Below are positions 41,286 through 49,944 of a stretch of DNA of 64,000 bases, piece after piece. The DNA is taken from positions 1 through 64,000 of the forward strand of contig JAUWMR010000022.1 in NCBI GenBank assembly GCA_030613055.1, written 5' to 3'. A program made the translations under genes and the position numbers. Numbering within the stretch: the stretch's first letter is position 1; every line of letters begins with the position of its first letter. The notes beneath the pieces are model-generated. The model ran no database searches, was not told the origin of the DNA, and was given only the letters and a program-made list of their open reading frames with translations. Source of the stretch: Desulfobacteraceae bacterium. GTDB lineage: Bacteria > Desulfobacterota > DSM-4660 > Desulfatiglandales > Desulfatiglandaceae.

Positions 41286-42996
41286 AGAGATCTTTAATCT
41301 TTTCTTTAATAAAGGCAGGGGCATCTTTAACTGGCATGTCCACACTTTCGGATTCGGCACGAAGTTTTATCTCTACCTGCCCGTTTTTTACCCCGCGCAG
41401 CCCGACAGTGACACGAACGGGTATCCCAAGGAGATCTGCGTCTGTGAATTTGACACCCGCCCGTTCATCCCTGTCATCAATAAGCACATCAACATTGTTA
41501 TCTAAGAGGTGTTTATATATTTTTTCCGCAATTTCCACCACGGTTGTTTCATGCATCTGGAGCGGCAGGATGGTGACTTCAAACGGTGAGACGGGTATAG
41601 GAAAAACAATGCCGTTTTTGTCATGGTTCTGTTCGATGGCTGCCGCCACGGTTCTCCCAACACCTATACCGTAGCACCCCATGATAATCGGCCTCTCTTT
41701 TCCCTTTTCGTCAAGAAACATGGCCTTTAACGCTTTGCTGTATTTTGTGCCTAACTTGAAAACATGTCCCACCTCGATGCCCCTGCCGAACCGTATTTCT
41801 CCACCGCATTTTGGGCACAAATCCCCCGGTGTGATATTACGTAGATCGGCAAAACGATTCACTTTGAAGTCTTTTTTGAGATTTACATTTTTAAGATGAA
41901 GGTCTTTTTTATTGCCACCTGTTACGAAGTTATTCATGCCCTTTATTGCGTAATCAGCCACTATTTTTATATTGAGACCCACGGGTCCGGCAAACCCCAT
42001 GGGAGCGCCGGTGATTTCCGTCACAATATCCGCATCTGCCAGTTCAATCTTTTGAGCGCCAAGGAGGGCGGTCAGTTTTGCCTCATTTATTTCATGATCT
42101 CCTCTCACCAGCGCGGCCACTACTTCTTCGTCGCTTACAAAGATAAGGGTCTTGATGAGCTGATCCGGTGTGATATCAAGAAAGGATGTCACCTCTTCGA
42201 CGGTCTTTATATCGGGGGTGTCCACCGGCACAACAGGATTTATGTCCTGTTCGCCGTGTTCAGGCACGTTTTCGGGCGGCCTGATTTCTGCCTTCTCCAG
42301 GTTTGCCGCGTATTCGCAATTCGTGCAACTTATGATCTGATCTTCCCCTGTATCGGCCAGGACCATGAATTCGTGGGAAAAACTGCCACCAATGGCCCCC
42401 GTGTCCGCCTCAACGGCCCGGAATTTTAGGCCGCACCGCATAAATATCCTGGTGTATGCCTCATGCATGATCTCGTAGCTGTGATTGGCTGATTTATCAT
42501 CAATATCAAAGCTGTAGGCATCTTTCATTATGAATTCACGTCCGCGCATGAGACCGAACCTGGGGCGTATTTCGTCCCTGAATTTTGTCTGAATCTGGTA
42601 AAAGTTGATCGGCATCTGTTTGTAGGATTGTATCTCCTTTCGCACAAGATCTGTAATAACCTCTTCATGAGTGGGCCCCAGACAGGCATCATGATTATGT
42701 CGGTCTTTAAATCTTAAAAGTTCGCGGCCATAATAATCCCATCTGCCGCTCTCCTGCCAGAGTTCCGCCGGCTGGACAGCGGGCATTAATATCTCTATTG
42801 CTCCGGCCCTGTTCATCTCTTCTCTTATGATGTTTTCCACCTTTTTTATGGAACGGAGACCTGCCGGAAGATAGGTGTAAATGCCGGAAGCGAGCTTTCG
42901 GATCATGCCCGCCCTGAGCATTAGCTGGTGGCTGATGACCTCCGCGTCCGATGGGGTTTCCTTATATGTGGGGATGTAATATTTAGAATAGCGCAT
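41269..42996 (-). CDS. proS: prolyl-tRNA synthetase
   Basis: 575 residues, the usual bacterial-type length that includes the INS editing domain between motifs 2 and 3. Blocks seen are [24 protein letters not shown] near 37-60 (motif 1), [15 protein letters not shown] near 107 and [22 protein letters not shown] near 136-157 (motif 2). [17 protein letters not shown] near 445 is motif 3, and an anticodon-binding domain ends at LYDSLK. It charges tRNA-Pro with proline. It lies between ispG (105-base spacer) and relA (17-base overlap). Confidence 0.97.
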   Translation of the reverse strand: MRYSKYYIPTYKETPSDAEVISHQLMLRAGMIRKLASGIYTYLPAGLRSIKKVENIIREEMNRAGAIEILMPAVQPAELWQESGRWDYYGRELLRFKDRHNHDACLGPTHEEVITDLVRKEIQSYKQMPINFYQIQTKFRDEIRPRFGLMRGREFIMKDAYSFDIDDKSANHSYEIMHEAYTRIFMRCGLKFRAVEADTGAIGGSFSHEFMVLADTGEDQIISCTNCEYAANLEKAEIRPPENVPEHGEQDINPVVPVDTPDIKTVEEVTSFLDITPDQLIKTLIFVSDEEVVAALVRGDHEINEAKLTALLGAQKIELADADIVTEITGAPMGFAGPVGLNIKIVADYAIKGMNNFVTGGNKKDLHLKNVNLKKDFKVNRFADLRNITPGDLCPKCGGEIRFGRGIEVGHVFKLGTKYSKALKAMFLDEKGKERPIIMGCYGIGVGRTVAAAIEQNHDKNGIVFPIPVSPFEVTILPLQMHETTVVEIAEKIYKHLLDNNVDVLIDDRDERAGVKFTDADLLGIPVRVTVGLRGVKNGQVEIKLRAESESVDMPVKDAPAFIKEKIKDLYDSLK

Positions 42997-43019
42997 AATT
43001 AAGACCTGTCTCCTTGTTA

Positions 43020-43112
43020 GTTAAGTGGTCAAGTGGTTAAGTGGTTGAGTAGTTTGGATTCAAAAGGGTATTTTTATCCATTCGACCACTCAACTAATCA
43101 ACTAATTGACCA
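43020..43112. repeat. imperfect inverted repeat between ispG and proS
   Basis: AGTTAAGTGGTCAAGTGGTTAAGTGGTT (43019-43046, given here as three AAGTGGT units) is mirrored by CGACCACTCAACTAATCAAC and TTGACCA at 43082-43112. The right side runs into the 3' end of ispG. It is probably a mobile or slippage-type intergenic repeat; it may also act as an mRNA hairpin. Confidence 0.5.
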
Positions 43113-44169
43113 ATTTTTTGACTTCACTGATCAAAATCCCTGCCAGTTCGTGCTCCGGGACTTTTTTAATGATCTCTCCCTTTCTGAAGAGAATGCCATG
43201 ACCTTTGCCACCTGCAACGCCGATATCAGCCTCTTTTGCCTCGCCCGGGCCGTTTACCACACACCCCATTATGGCTACTTTAGGTGAAGTCTTAATGCCT
43301 GACAGGGCCTTTTCCACTTTTTCCACAAGATCAAAAAGATTTATCTCGCATCTGCCACAGGTGGGGCAGGAAATGATCTCAGGCCCCCGATGTCTCAGGT
43401 CAAGGGCCCTTAGAATTTCATAGGCGACAACAACCTCTTCCACGGGATCTCTGGTCAGTGACACTCGAAAGGTATCGCCAATGCCTCCGGCCAACAAATA
43501 CCCGATGCCTATAGCGCTTTTTACTGTGCCTGATATGAGTGTGCCTGCCTCAGTCACTCCTAAATGCAGCGGATAATCGACCTTTTCGCTCAGGAGTTCA
43601 TAGGCCCTTATTGTATTCATTACATGGGAAGATTTCAAAGATATCTTGATCAGTTCAAACCCCAGGCTCTCGAGGATTGTCACGTGTGCCAGCGCGCTTT
43701 CCACCATTGCCTCTGGCGTCGGATGGCCGTATTTCTGAAGGATATCCTTTTGCAGGGAGCCAGCGTTGACCCCTATGCGTATAGGCACTTTCAGATCACC
43801 GGCCGCCTTAACAACTTTTGTGACTGCCTTTTCACTGCCAATATTGCCGGGATTTATTCTTAAGCCGTCCGCACCGGCATCTAAGGCCGCAAGCGCCAGG
43901 CGGTGATCAAAATGAACGTCGGCAATCAGCGGCGTTTCAACCTTTGATTTTATTTGATTGAAAGCGATTGCAGCTTCTTTGTCGGGAACCGCCAGACGTA
44001 CAATTTCGCATCCTGCCTCATGAAGCCGGTTGATCTGATCAACCGTTGAAGAAACATTCCGTGTATCGGTATTGGTCATAGATTGGACCGCTATGGGCGC
44101 CCCACCACCGATGGGGACATCTCCGATATATATTCTGCGTGTGGTTTTTCTTTTATAATGTATGGGCAT
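43102..44169 (-). CDS. ispG: 4-hydroxy-3-methylbut-2-enyl-diphosphate synthase
   Basis: 355 residues. The N-terminal TIM-barrel part opens with PIGGGAPIAVQSMTNTDT, followed by PLIADVHFDHRLALAA and LRINPGNIG. The C-terminal [4Fe-4S] domain has CPTCGRCEINL near 262-272 and CVVNGPGEAKEADIG near 297, giving the three ligands typical of IspG. It converts MEcPP to HMBPP in the non-mevalonate isoprenoid pathway. Start ATG 44169; the promoter lies in the repeat-rich spacer to the right. Confidence 0.96.
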   Translation of the reverse strand: MPIHYKRKTTRRIYIGDVPIGGGAPIAVQSMTNTDTRNVSSTVDQINRLHEAGCEIVRLAVPDKEAAIAFNQIKSKVETPLIADVHFDHRLALAALDAGADGLRINPGNIGSEKAVTKVVKAAGDLKVPIRIGVNAGSLQKDILQKYGHPTPEAMVESALAHVTILESLGFELIKISLKSSHVMNTIRAYELLSEKVDYPLHLGVTEAGTLISGTVKSAIGIGYLLAGGIGDTFRVSLTRDPVEEVVVAYEILRALDLRHRGPEIISCPTCGRCEINLFDLVEKVEKALSGIKTSPKVAIMGCVVNGPGEAKEADIGVAGGKGHGILFRKGEIIKKVPEHELAGILISEVKKLVN

Positions 44170-45354
44170 ATGGAATTCCAGAAAAGGGCAAAAACTCCTT
44201 TGCCCTCCTTTAAGAAAGGGCAGAATAAACCTTTTCCCCCCTTTAATAAAGGGGGATTAAGGGGGGATTTTAAAAGAGGGCTTTAAAAAACCGCTTTTGG
44301 ATAAGAGTGAGTATCGGAATTTCCTTATTCCAAGCGGCCTGCCTGCGCCTGCCTGTGCGTGTCCGCACGCAGACAGGTGCGTGGACGCACAGGCAGGCGA
44401 AGTCCCGCCTATGCGGGATTATATAAAGTTGTACAGCGATTTTATTAGTTAATACAGGAACATCGGCTTCCCGCCAACATGCATTATTTTAGTCCGGTAT
44501 TCTTCAACATCATAAAATTCTCTCACATCCACTCTTTTTTGACCAGTAGTAATTGTACGTTTCGGAAATTGTATCCCGCCAAGGCGGGATTGAAATAAAT
44601 TTATTGATCTTGAGCTATTACTCCGGCAACTAAATACACTAAAGAACGTCATTCCCGCGAAGGCGGGAATCCAGAATTGCACTGGATGCCGGATCAAGTC
44701 CGGCATGACGGTTTTCGTATATTAAATTGCCAGGTTAATATATAGACGCCCCCTGGTGTACTGTCCCTTAATTAAGTTGTCATCTCGACCGAAGGGAGAG
44801 ATCTTTAAACGTATTGTTATAATAAAGATTTCTCGCGCAGTTTATCCCGCCAACGGGGCGGGGCTCGAAATGACATTTGTGTAAGTTATTTGTGGGACAA
44901 AACACTATTCAATAGTCATTAATATCCAGTAAGGTGGCAAATGTCAAAAACAGCCTATATGACTAAAAGAACAGATTGGCGCTGTCAAGACGATTTCATC
45001 CTGGCTGCCTCACCTGTTGTGGCTACACCACGGGCGGTATAGTGAATAATCGGTTTTATGTTGACAAGTGTGATTAAAAAGTTATGGTTTACAGGTACCC
45101 TATTCATATTCCGCTAACAAATGTAGCGCACGGCTTTAGTCCCGCTTTAGCGGGACCATGGCCTAAGCAGGGCTGAAGCCCTGCGCTACACAGATTTCGG
45201 GTTTATGTCATAATTTTTAAATACCAAATGAACTACCTCTTAGCAAGCTATGGGGAATTAAACCCCTGCCTGCCTCTGGCTGGCTTGTCCGCCTTTGGCG
45301 GATTAAATTTGAATAAGATACGTTTACTTCTAATAAATCTCAAGGAGGATCATC
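44170..45354. other. gene-free, repeat-rich spacer
   Basis: About 1.2 kb without a convincing gene. It holds at least four different inverted-repeat elements. They are CCTTTAATAAAGG-type repeats near 44205-44275; a 15-bp perfect repeat CGCCTGCCTGTGCGT/ACGCACAGGCAGGCG at 44346-44399; a GTCATTCCCGCGAAGGCGGG element with a second CCGGATCAAGTCCGG hairpin at 44648-44711; and TGTCATCTCGACCGAAGG ... CTCGAAATGACA at about 44778-44875. TGTAGCGCA ... TGCGCTACA at 45122-45190 is a fifth. A minus-strand 85-codon frame at 44449-44706 is partly repeat sequence and is not called. The promoters of ispG and of the aminotransferase must lie at its ends. Confidence 0.8.
45122..45190. repeat. TGTAGCGCA/TGCGCTACA inverted-repeat element
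   Basis: Nine-base outer arms are perfectly complementary. Inside them GGCTTTAGTCCCGC, TTTAGCGGGACC and AGGGCTGAAGCCCT form nested hairpins. It is a REP-like element of the 'GCAGGGCTGAAGCCCTGC' type. Confidence 0.7.
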
Positions 45355-46533
45355 ATGGCTGTTGCCCGGAAAATCCATGAATCAATACAAAACGCTTCCT
45401 GGATCAGGAGAATATTTGAGGAGGGCAGAGAAAGAAAGGAAAAATACGGGGCAGGGAATGTTTTTGATTTTAGTTTGGGAAACCCTAACCTGGAACCCCC
45501 TCCCAAGTTTAAACAGGTTCTAAGTAAACTGATAAGTGAAGATGCCCATGGTCAGCATGGATATATGCTGAATGCCGGAATCGTGAAAACCAGAAATGCT
45601 GTTGCCGACCATCTCAACAAGTCTAACAGGGCTACATTTACGGCTGATGATATCGTGATGACCGTTGGGGCAGGAGGCGCCCTGAATGTGGTCTTTAAAA
45701 CCATTCTGAACCCGGGAGAAGAGGTTATTATTCCAAAACCCTATTTCGTGGAATATGATAACTATCTGGATAATCATCAGGGATTGTCCAGGCTGGTGGG
45801 AACAAGGCCGGATTTCTCGCTTGATTTTGACACCATATCGGAGGCCATCACAGAAAAGACAAAAGCCGTTATGATTAATTCTCCGAATAATCCCACTGGT
45901 AATGTTTACCATGAAGCAGAGTTAAATGAGTTGGCCAACCTTCTTTCCCATTACAGTGAAAAATCAGGACAGACCATATACCTGATCTCTGATGAACCTT
46001 ACCGGAAAATTGTATATGACGGCATCACGGTTCCGAGCATTTTCGACCTCTATGACGAAAGCTTTGTCGTGACATCGTTTTCCAAGGATCTCTCGATCGC
46101 AGGGGAGAGGATCGGCTATGTGGCTGCCCACCCTGATATGTCTGACAAGAAAATAATTATGACAGGCCTGTCCCTCTGCAACCGGACCCTTGGCTATACA
46201 AACGCGCCTGCCTTCATGCAGCGGGCCATTTCCCACCTGTTAGAGGACAGTGTTGATATTTCAATCTATCAGAAAAAGAGGGATCTGCTTTGTGACGGGC
46301 TTGCCTCTTTCGGGTATGATTTTGTCAAGCCAAAGGGTGCCTTTTACCTCTTCCTGAAAACACCCATTGACGATGATTTTGTCTTTATGAGGGCGCTACA
46401 GGAGGAGAATATCCTTACGGTACCGGGAAGCGGGTTTGGTGGCCCGGGTCATCTAAGAATCGCATACTGTGTCTCGGATGAGACCATTGAAAAGGCGCTG
46501 CCGGGGTTTGAGAGGGTCATTAAGAAATATTGA
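45355..46533 (+). CDS. PLP-dependent class I/II aminotransferase, copy 1
   Basis: 392 residues of fold-type I aminotransferase. Conserved blocks are FSLGNPNLEPP near 40, TVGAGGALNVVFKTIL near 105, NSPNNPTGNVY near 176 (substrate/PLP Asn), ISDEPYRKIVYDG near 208 and SFSKDLSIAGERIGY near 239, where the Lys forms the Schiff base. The C-terminal Arg region is GGPGHLRIAYCVS. It transfers amino groups between an amino acid and a 2-oxo acid; the AspC/AraT-like group is too broad to give the substrate. It is followed 61 bases later by a NIL-ferredoxin gene. Copy 2 at 51115-52296 is closely similar. AAGGAGG precedes the ATG. Confidence 0.92.
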   Translation: MAVARKIHESIQNASWIRRIFEEGRERKEKYGAGNVFDFSLGNPNLEPPPKFKQVLSKLISEDAHGQHGYMLNAGIVKTRNAVADHLNKSNRATFTADDIVMTVGAGGALNVVFKTILNPGEEVIIPKPYFVEYDNYLDNHQGLSRLVGTRPDFSLDFDTISEAITEKTKAVMINSPNNPTGNVYHEAELNELANLLSHYSEKSGQTIYLISDEPYRKIVYDGITVPSIFDLYDESFVVTSFSKDLSIAGERIGYVAAHPDMSDKKIIMTGLSLCNRTLGYTNAPAFMQRAISHLLEDSVDISIYQKKRDLLCDGLASFGYDFVKPKGAFYLFLKTPIDDDFVFMRALQEENILTVPGSGFGGPGHLRIAYCVSDETIEKALPGFERVIKKY

Positions 46534-46594
46534 ATTAAGATAAAACCTCGCGTAATTTTTTTTAGTTTCACAGAGGTCTATGGAGGAATTGATC

Positions 46595-47020
46595 ATGTAC
46601 TCCAAAATGCTTTCATTGAGGTTCCCAAAAACGATCGTCAACGAGCCTGTTACAGTCAATCTTGTCAAAAAGTTTGACCTCTCCTTTAATATACTCAAGG
46701 CAACCATTTACCCCAGAAAAGAAGGCCTTATGGTGCTGGAGTTGAGCGGGCACCGCAAGAATTTTCAAAGGGGTATTCGTTACCTCAAGGGCCTTGGCGT
46801 CAAGGTGGAGAGCATCGGGCAGGATATTAGACGGGATGAGGATAAATGTTTCCAGTGCGGGGCCTGCACTGCTGTCTGTCCTACGGGGGCCCTCTATATT
46901 GAGAGACCGGAAATGGCGGTAATTTTTGACAGGGAAAAATGCAGTGCCTGTGAATTATGCGTTTCCGCATGTCTGGCCCGTGCAATGGAGGTAAGATTTA
47001 ACAAGAGCCTGCTTTACTGA
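46595..47020 (+). CDS. NIL-domain 4Fe-4S ferredoxin
   Basis: 141 residues from the ATG at 46595, which has a TGGAGGA site; the ATG at 46580 is the site's neighbour. Residues about 1-75 form a NIL domain (SLRFPKTIVNEPVTVNLVKKF). They are followed by two [4Fe-4S] motifs, CFQCGACTAVC near 87-97 and CSACELCVSAC near 117-127. In methanogens a NIL-ferredoxin (MA1822) works with a COG1900 protein in homocysteine formation from aspartate semialdehyde and sulfide, and Desulfobacterota carry related genes; no COG1900 gene is in this window. The neighbouring aminotransferase fits amino-acid metabolism. Confidence 0.88.
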   Translation: MYSKMLSLRFPKTIVNEPVTVNLVKKFDLSFNILKATIYPRKEGLMVLELSGHRKNFQRGIRYLKGLGVKVESIGQDIRRDEDKCFQCGACTAVCPTGALYIERPEMAVIFDREKCSACELCVSACLARAMEVRFNKSLLY

Positions 47021-47028
47021 CCCTACCG

Positions 47029-48279
47029 TTAGGGTAAACCCACCCCGGGCAAAACCATAAGCCCTAAGCTGTTTTTAAGTTTTTCAATGTCGGTTTCGTG
47101 GACGCTGCATTTGTTAAAGTGAGTTTGCCACTGCCCTACGACACTTTGTAGGTTTGTGATGATTTGCCGTGCTTGAGTTGGTTGCAGGTTAAAGTAGACA
47201 CAGGAGGCAACTGCGTTTTCAAGGGTTGCTTCTTTATTCCCACCCGGCCCTATGGCGCAACCCAGATAGCGGCTTTCCCCTACCACCGCAGCGGGTATGA
47301 CGTCATATAGGGGCGAGAGTTCCCATTTCTGTTTTCCCACATACAAAAGACCGTGGTTTCGGTAGTGGTCGTCATTGTTATATACAAGTATGTTGAACAC
47401 CATGCGCTTGTACAGTTCTTTTTTATCCTTATCAGGGTCTTTGCACAGCCAGGTAATGGCGTCACACAACCTGCGGTAACTGAAGCTTTTGAAATCGGAT
47501 TCATGCACTCCGGTGGCAGTTAGTGCTGAAATGAATGGTATTGGTTCTTCTCTTTGGGTTTTGCTGTTGCAGTGGCGATCAAATCTTTGGATCAGAAAAA
47601 CATCCCGGTCCAGTACGCGGGCTTTATCAATGACCGGTACGTTGATGCCGCACTTTTTGGCCAACGTCATGGTGGCGTACTCAATCAGCGGTTCATTGCG
47701 CCGATCATGGGACACGGAAAATTTAGCAATATAGGGTTTGCCCTGCCAGTTAGCAGTGGTTTTGGGCCGCGTGCCGCCTAACGAAGGGCCGTATTGGAGG
47801 AAATCCTTGAGTTGTTCGGTGTCTTCATCTTCGATGACATCGTGAATGGCGCTTGCGGCTTTTCCCAGGTCAAACCGTTTTTGGCTTAATGGAACAAAAC
47901 CTTGAGGAGAAAAGCTTTTCGGAACCTGGCCCGGATCATCTCCGAAGGCCAGGGCCCCCACACGGTCACAACTGGTGGCGAGGATATAATCAAGTTCATC
48001 CGTGTTTGAAAACCGTTTGTTGATCAGATAACGGCCCCATTGATCCGGCCCGGCATCCCTTATTCCATTAAATATCTCAAAGCCGGCCGTCGTATGGAAT
48101 TCGCCGGAACCGAGGGGAAGTTGAACAGGGTCGAGGCTCAATGCCTCGGGGTCTTCGAGATATTTTTTTCCGTAAGCGAACACACTGTAAGACTGGCGGC
48201 CCCGGGAAAAATACTTTAAACGGCCAGCCGGAACCCACTTGCCATTGAGGAAAATAAAAACTGTTACCGGTGCTTCCAT
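47029..48279 (-). CDS. hipA: HipA-type serine/threonine kinase toxin
   Basis: 416 residues. HipA signatures are the Gly-rich SLGGTRPKTTA near 168, PYIAKFSVSHD near 187 with the ATP Lys, the catalytic NILVYNNDDHYRNHG near 310, and LSPLYDVIP near 335. HipA kinases phosphorylate tRNA synthetases (GltX in E. coli) to halt growth, and they are neutralised by HipB. The ATG overlaps the hipB stop as TAATG. It ends 8 bases from the NIL-ferredoxin stop, so the two are convergent with no terminator between them. Confidence 0.92.
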   Translation of the reverse strand: MEAPVTVFIFLNGKWVPAGRLKYFSRGRQSYSVFAYGKKYLEDPEALSLDPVQLPLGSGEFHTTAGFEIFNGIRDAGPDQWGRYLINKRFSNTDELDYILATSCDRVGALAFGDDPGQVPKSFSPQGFVPLSQKRFDLGKAASAIHDVIEDEDTEQLKDFLQYGPSLGGTRPKTTANWQGKPYIAKFSVSHDRRNEPLIEYATMTLAKKCGINVPVIDKARVLDRDVFLIQRFDRHCNSKTQREEPIPFISALTATGVHESDFKSFSYRRLCDAITWLCKDPDKDKKELYKRMVFNILVYNNDDHYRNHGLLYVGKQKWELSPLYDVIPAAVVGESRYLGCAIGPGGNKEATLENAVASCVYFNLQPTQARQIITNLQSVVGQWQTHFNKCSVHETDIEKLKNSLGLMVLPGVGLP

Positions 48280-48632
48280 TAGAAATCCAGCTCGCTATCT
48301 GAAAACACCCGCTGTGACGGTTTCCCGAGTGCTTTGCGGGCCTCCAGGCGGGCGGCCTGGTGATCGTGTTCTGGCGCCAAAAAAGCATTCAATCCTTCTA
48401 ACATGCCAAGCAGATCCAACACCTGAACAAGGGCGCCTAAGGTGACCGTAGGGTCCCCTTTTTCAATTTTTGAGATGATTCTTGGAGTTACCCCGATTCG
48501 ACCAGCCAGTTCATAAACCCCGATACGGCGACGTTTTCGAGCGATTTGAATGTTGCGGCCCAGGGCTTTGAGTTCTTCTTCTGCGTTCAGGGTAAGAGTT
48601 CTGTGAGTCCATGATCGAGTTTTTCTTGCCAT
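48279..48632 (-). CDS. hipB: HipB-type HTH antitoxin
   Basis: 117 residues from the ATG at 48632; the frame is open further up but would read through the operator. An XRE/Cro helix-turn-helix lies at about 28-80 (LGRNIQIARKRRRIGVYELAGRIGVTPRIISKIEKGD). It binds HipA and the operator to repress the operon. Overlap with hipA by one base couples translation, with antitoxin made first. The tail (RVFSDSELDF) is typical of the flexible HipB C-terminus that is degraded by proteases. Confidence 0.9.
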   Translation of the reverse strand: MARKTRSWTHRTLTLNAEEELKALGRNIQIARKRRRIGVYELAGRIGVTPRIISKIEKGDPTVTLGALVQVLDLLGMLEGLNAFLAPEHDHQAARLEARKALGKPSQRVFSDSELDF

Positions 48633-48637
48633 ATATA

Positions 48638-48653
48638 ATGCCTTATAAAGCGT
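48638..48653. promoter_or_regulatory. candidate HipB operator 1
   Basis: ATGCCTTATAAAGCGT is an imperfect palindrome centred on TTATAA (6 of 8 pairs). It lies immediately before the hipB ATG and covers its ribosome site. A close copy lies 83 bases further up. Confidence 0.5.
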
Positions 48654-48720
48654 ATTTTTTACCAATTTAAGCAATAAAATACATCAACAAAAATCAGAAG
48701 TCAAGGAGTATTTATAAAAC

Positions 48721-48736
48721 ATGCCTTATAAAACAT
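48721..48736. promoter_or_regulatory. candidate HipB operator 2
   Basis: ATGCCTTATAAAACAT is a palindrome with 6 of 8 pairs around TTATAA. The first 12 bases are identical to operator 1. A minus-strand promoter, TTGACT, 17 bases, TATTTT, fits between the two sites. The 83-base spacing is about eight helical turns, so both sites would face the same side. Confidence 0.5.
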
Positions 48737-48866
48737 ATATTATATTAATTTAAGTATTGTAATGCGTAAAGACCATAACATCATGAGCCGGCTATCCTTG
48801 ACGTACAAGGCCAATTCCCCCATACTCCTTTCCTAAAAAGGACTTTTTATCAATTATGTTTCCCTA

Positions 48867-49641
48867 TTAACGAAACTCTATCGTATCATTCTCCACTTCA
48901 GGATAAATACCGTCAATCTCGTTTTGAATCTCAATCGTCTTTTGGATGGCCGTGGCAATCCTGCAATAGTGCTTGATATCGTCCGTTGATAGAGTTCTTC
49001 CTTTTCGGTCCTTGAGCCATTTATCACAAACCTGATATCCACCAATTTGATACTCCCACACTTCCGTTGCGATTCCTTCAAAATATTGGCCCTGGTTGAA
49101 ATAGACCCGTCTTCCCATTTTATCATACCTTAACTTCTCAACGGCGCCTTCACCTTTTCCCCGGAATTTCGCGATGGGCTGATTGAGTTCTGATGATTGA
49201 AGCAGGTGCAATTGGGCGAGTCTTTCCCCATGTGTGGCCATATTGGAAAATAATTTTAGGTTTTTCGTGAACGGAACCCTTGGGAAATCGGACTTAAGGA
49301 ACTCTGTATATTTTGTGCGATAGATGTTTGTGTACAGGATAGCATAAACATAAAAGAAGATTTCTTCAGGTGTTGGCGTCTTTCCAAAACTCTTTTTTAG
49401 CTGTTTCACTATATTAGGAGACAGATTCGGAGTCTTTGAACCATATTCTGCCTCCGGTTCAAAGAGCATCAGTGTGCTGCCAGAGGTCCTTTTTGGGGAG
49501 CGTGGTGATGTGGACCTTCTTTTTGCCAACGGATTCCGCATATTGATTGAGGAGTCCACCAAGAATCGAGTAGTAGCTCTCTTCTCTGGCATCCCCCTGT
49601 CTGGCAATTTTAGAGATGTTCTTGAGGTATGCTTTCAGCAT
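48867..49641 (-). pseudogene. remnant of a type ISP restriction-modification gene (internal deletion)
   Basis: Two pieces of one gene survive. The first (49641 to about 49500) encodes the typical start of a large type ISP-like enzyme (YLKNISKIARQGDAREESYY, then GKKKVHITTLPKK). In another frame, from about 49480 to 48867, a C-terminal specificity-domain region begins LMLFEPEAEYG and continues with TPEEIFFYVYAILYTNIYR and ATHGERLAQLHLL. The nuclease, helicase and methyltransferase parts, which would need about 2.5 kb, are missing, and the join is out of frame. The frame read as a 246-residue protein at 48867-49607 begins with about 45 unrelated residues. It is a dead restriction system next to hipBA. 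Confidence 0.75.
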
Positions 49642-49944
49642 GCAGGCTCTCCCCCGTATGATGCGAACAAAATATATTTTATTGATTTAATTGTCAATAT
49701 TGTCAGTAACTGATAATCTTCATTTCGATTTTAAAACCATGTCCTTTCTCGCATAGCGGGATTTTCGATGGGCGTGGATGCTTTACTAAAATATTGTAAA
49801 TAGTAAATTAAATTGAAAATTGATAAAGTTGTTGACATGATGCAAGTAAATTGAAGTCAGAAGTGAGGAGTCAAAGGTGAGAAGTCAGGAGCCGGGAGCC
49901 GGAATGAAAAAAAGACCTATTAAGCGAGCGCTGGGGTTGAATAT
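49642..49944. other. gene-free spacer before mnmA
   Basis: AT-rich sequence without a gene. The stretch 49855-49900 has AGAAGTCAG/GGAGTC phrases like the tandem repeat at 6153-6194. No clear promoter or structure was found. Confidence 0.5.

Noticed and set aside
44449-44706. 85-codon minus-strand frame in the repeat-rich spacer
   Set aside because: Its first third ([16 protein letters not shown]) is the translation of a GTCATTCCCGCGAAGGCGGG repeat; the rest matches nothing I know and there is no ribosome site.
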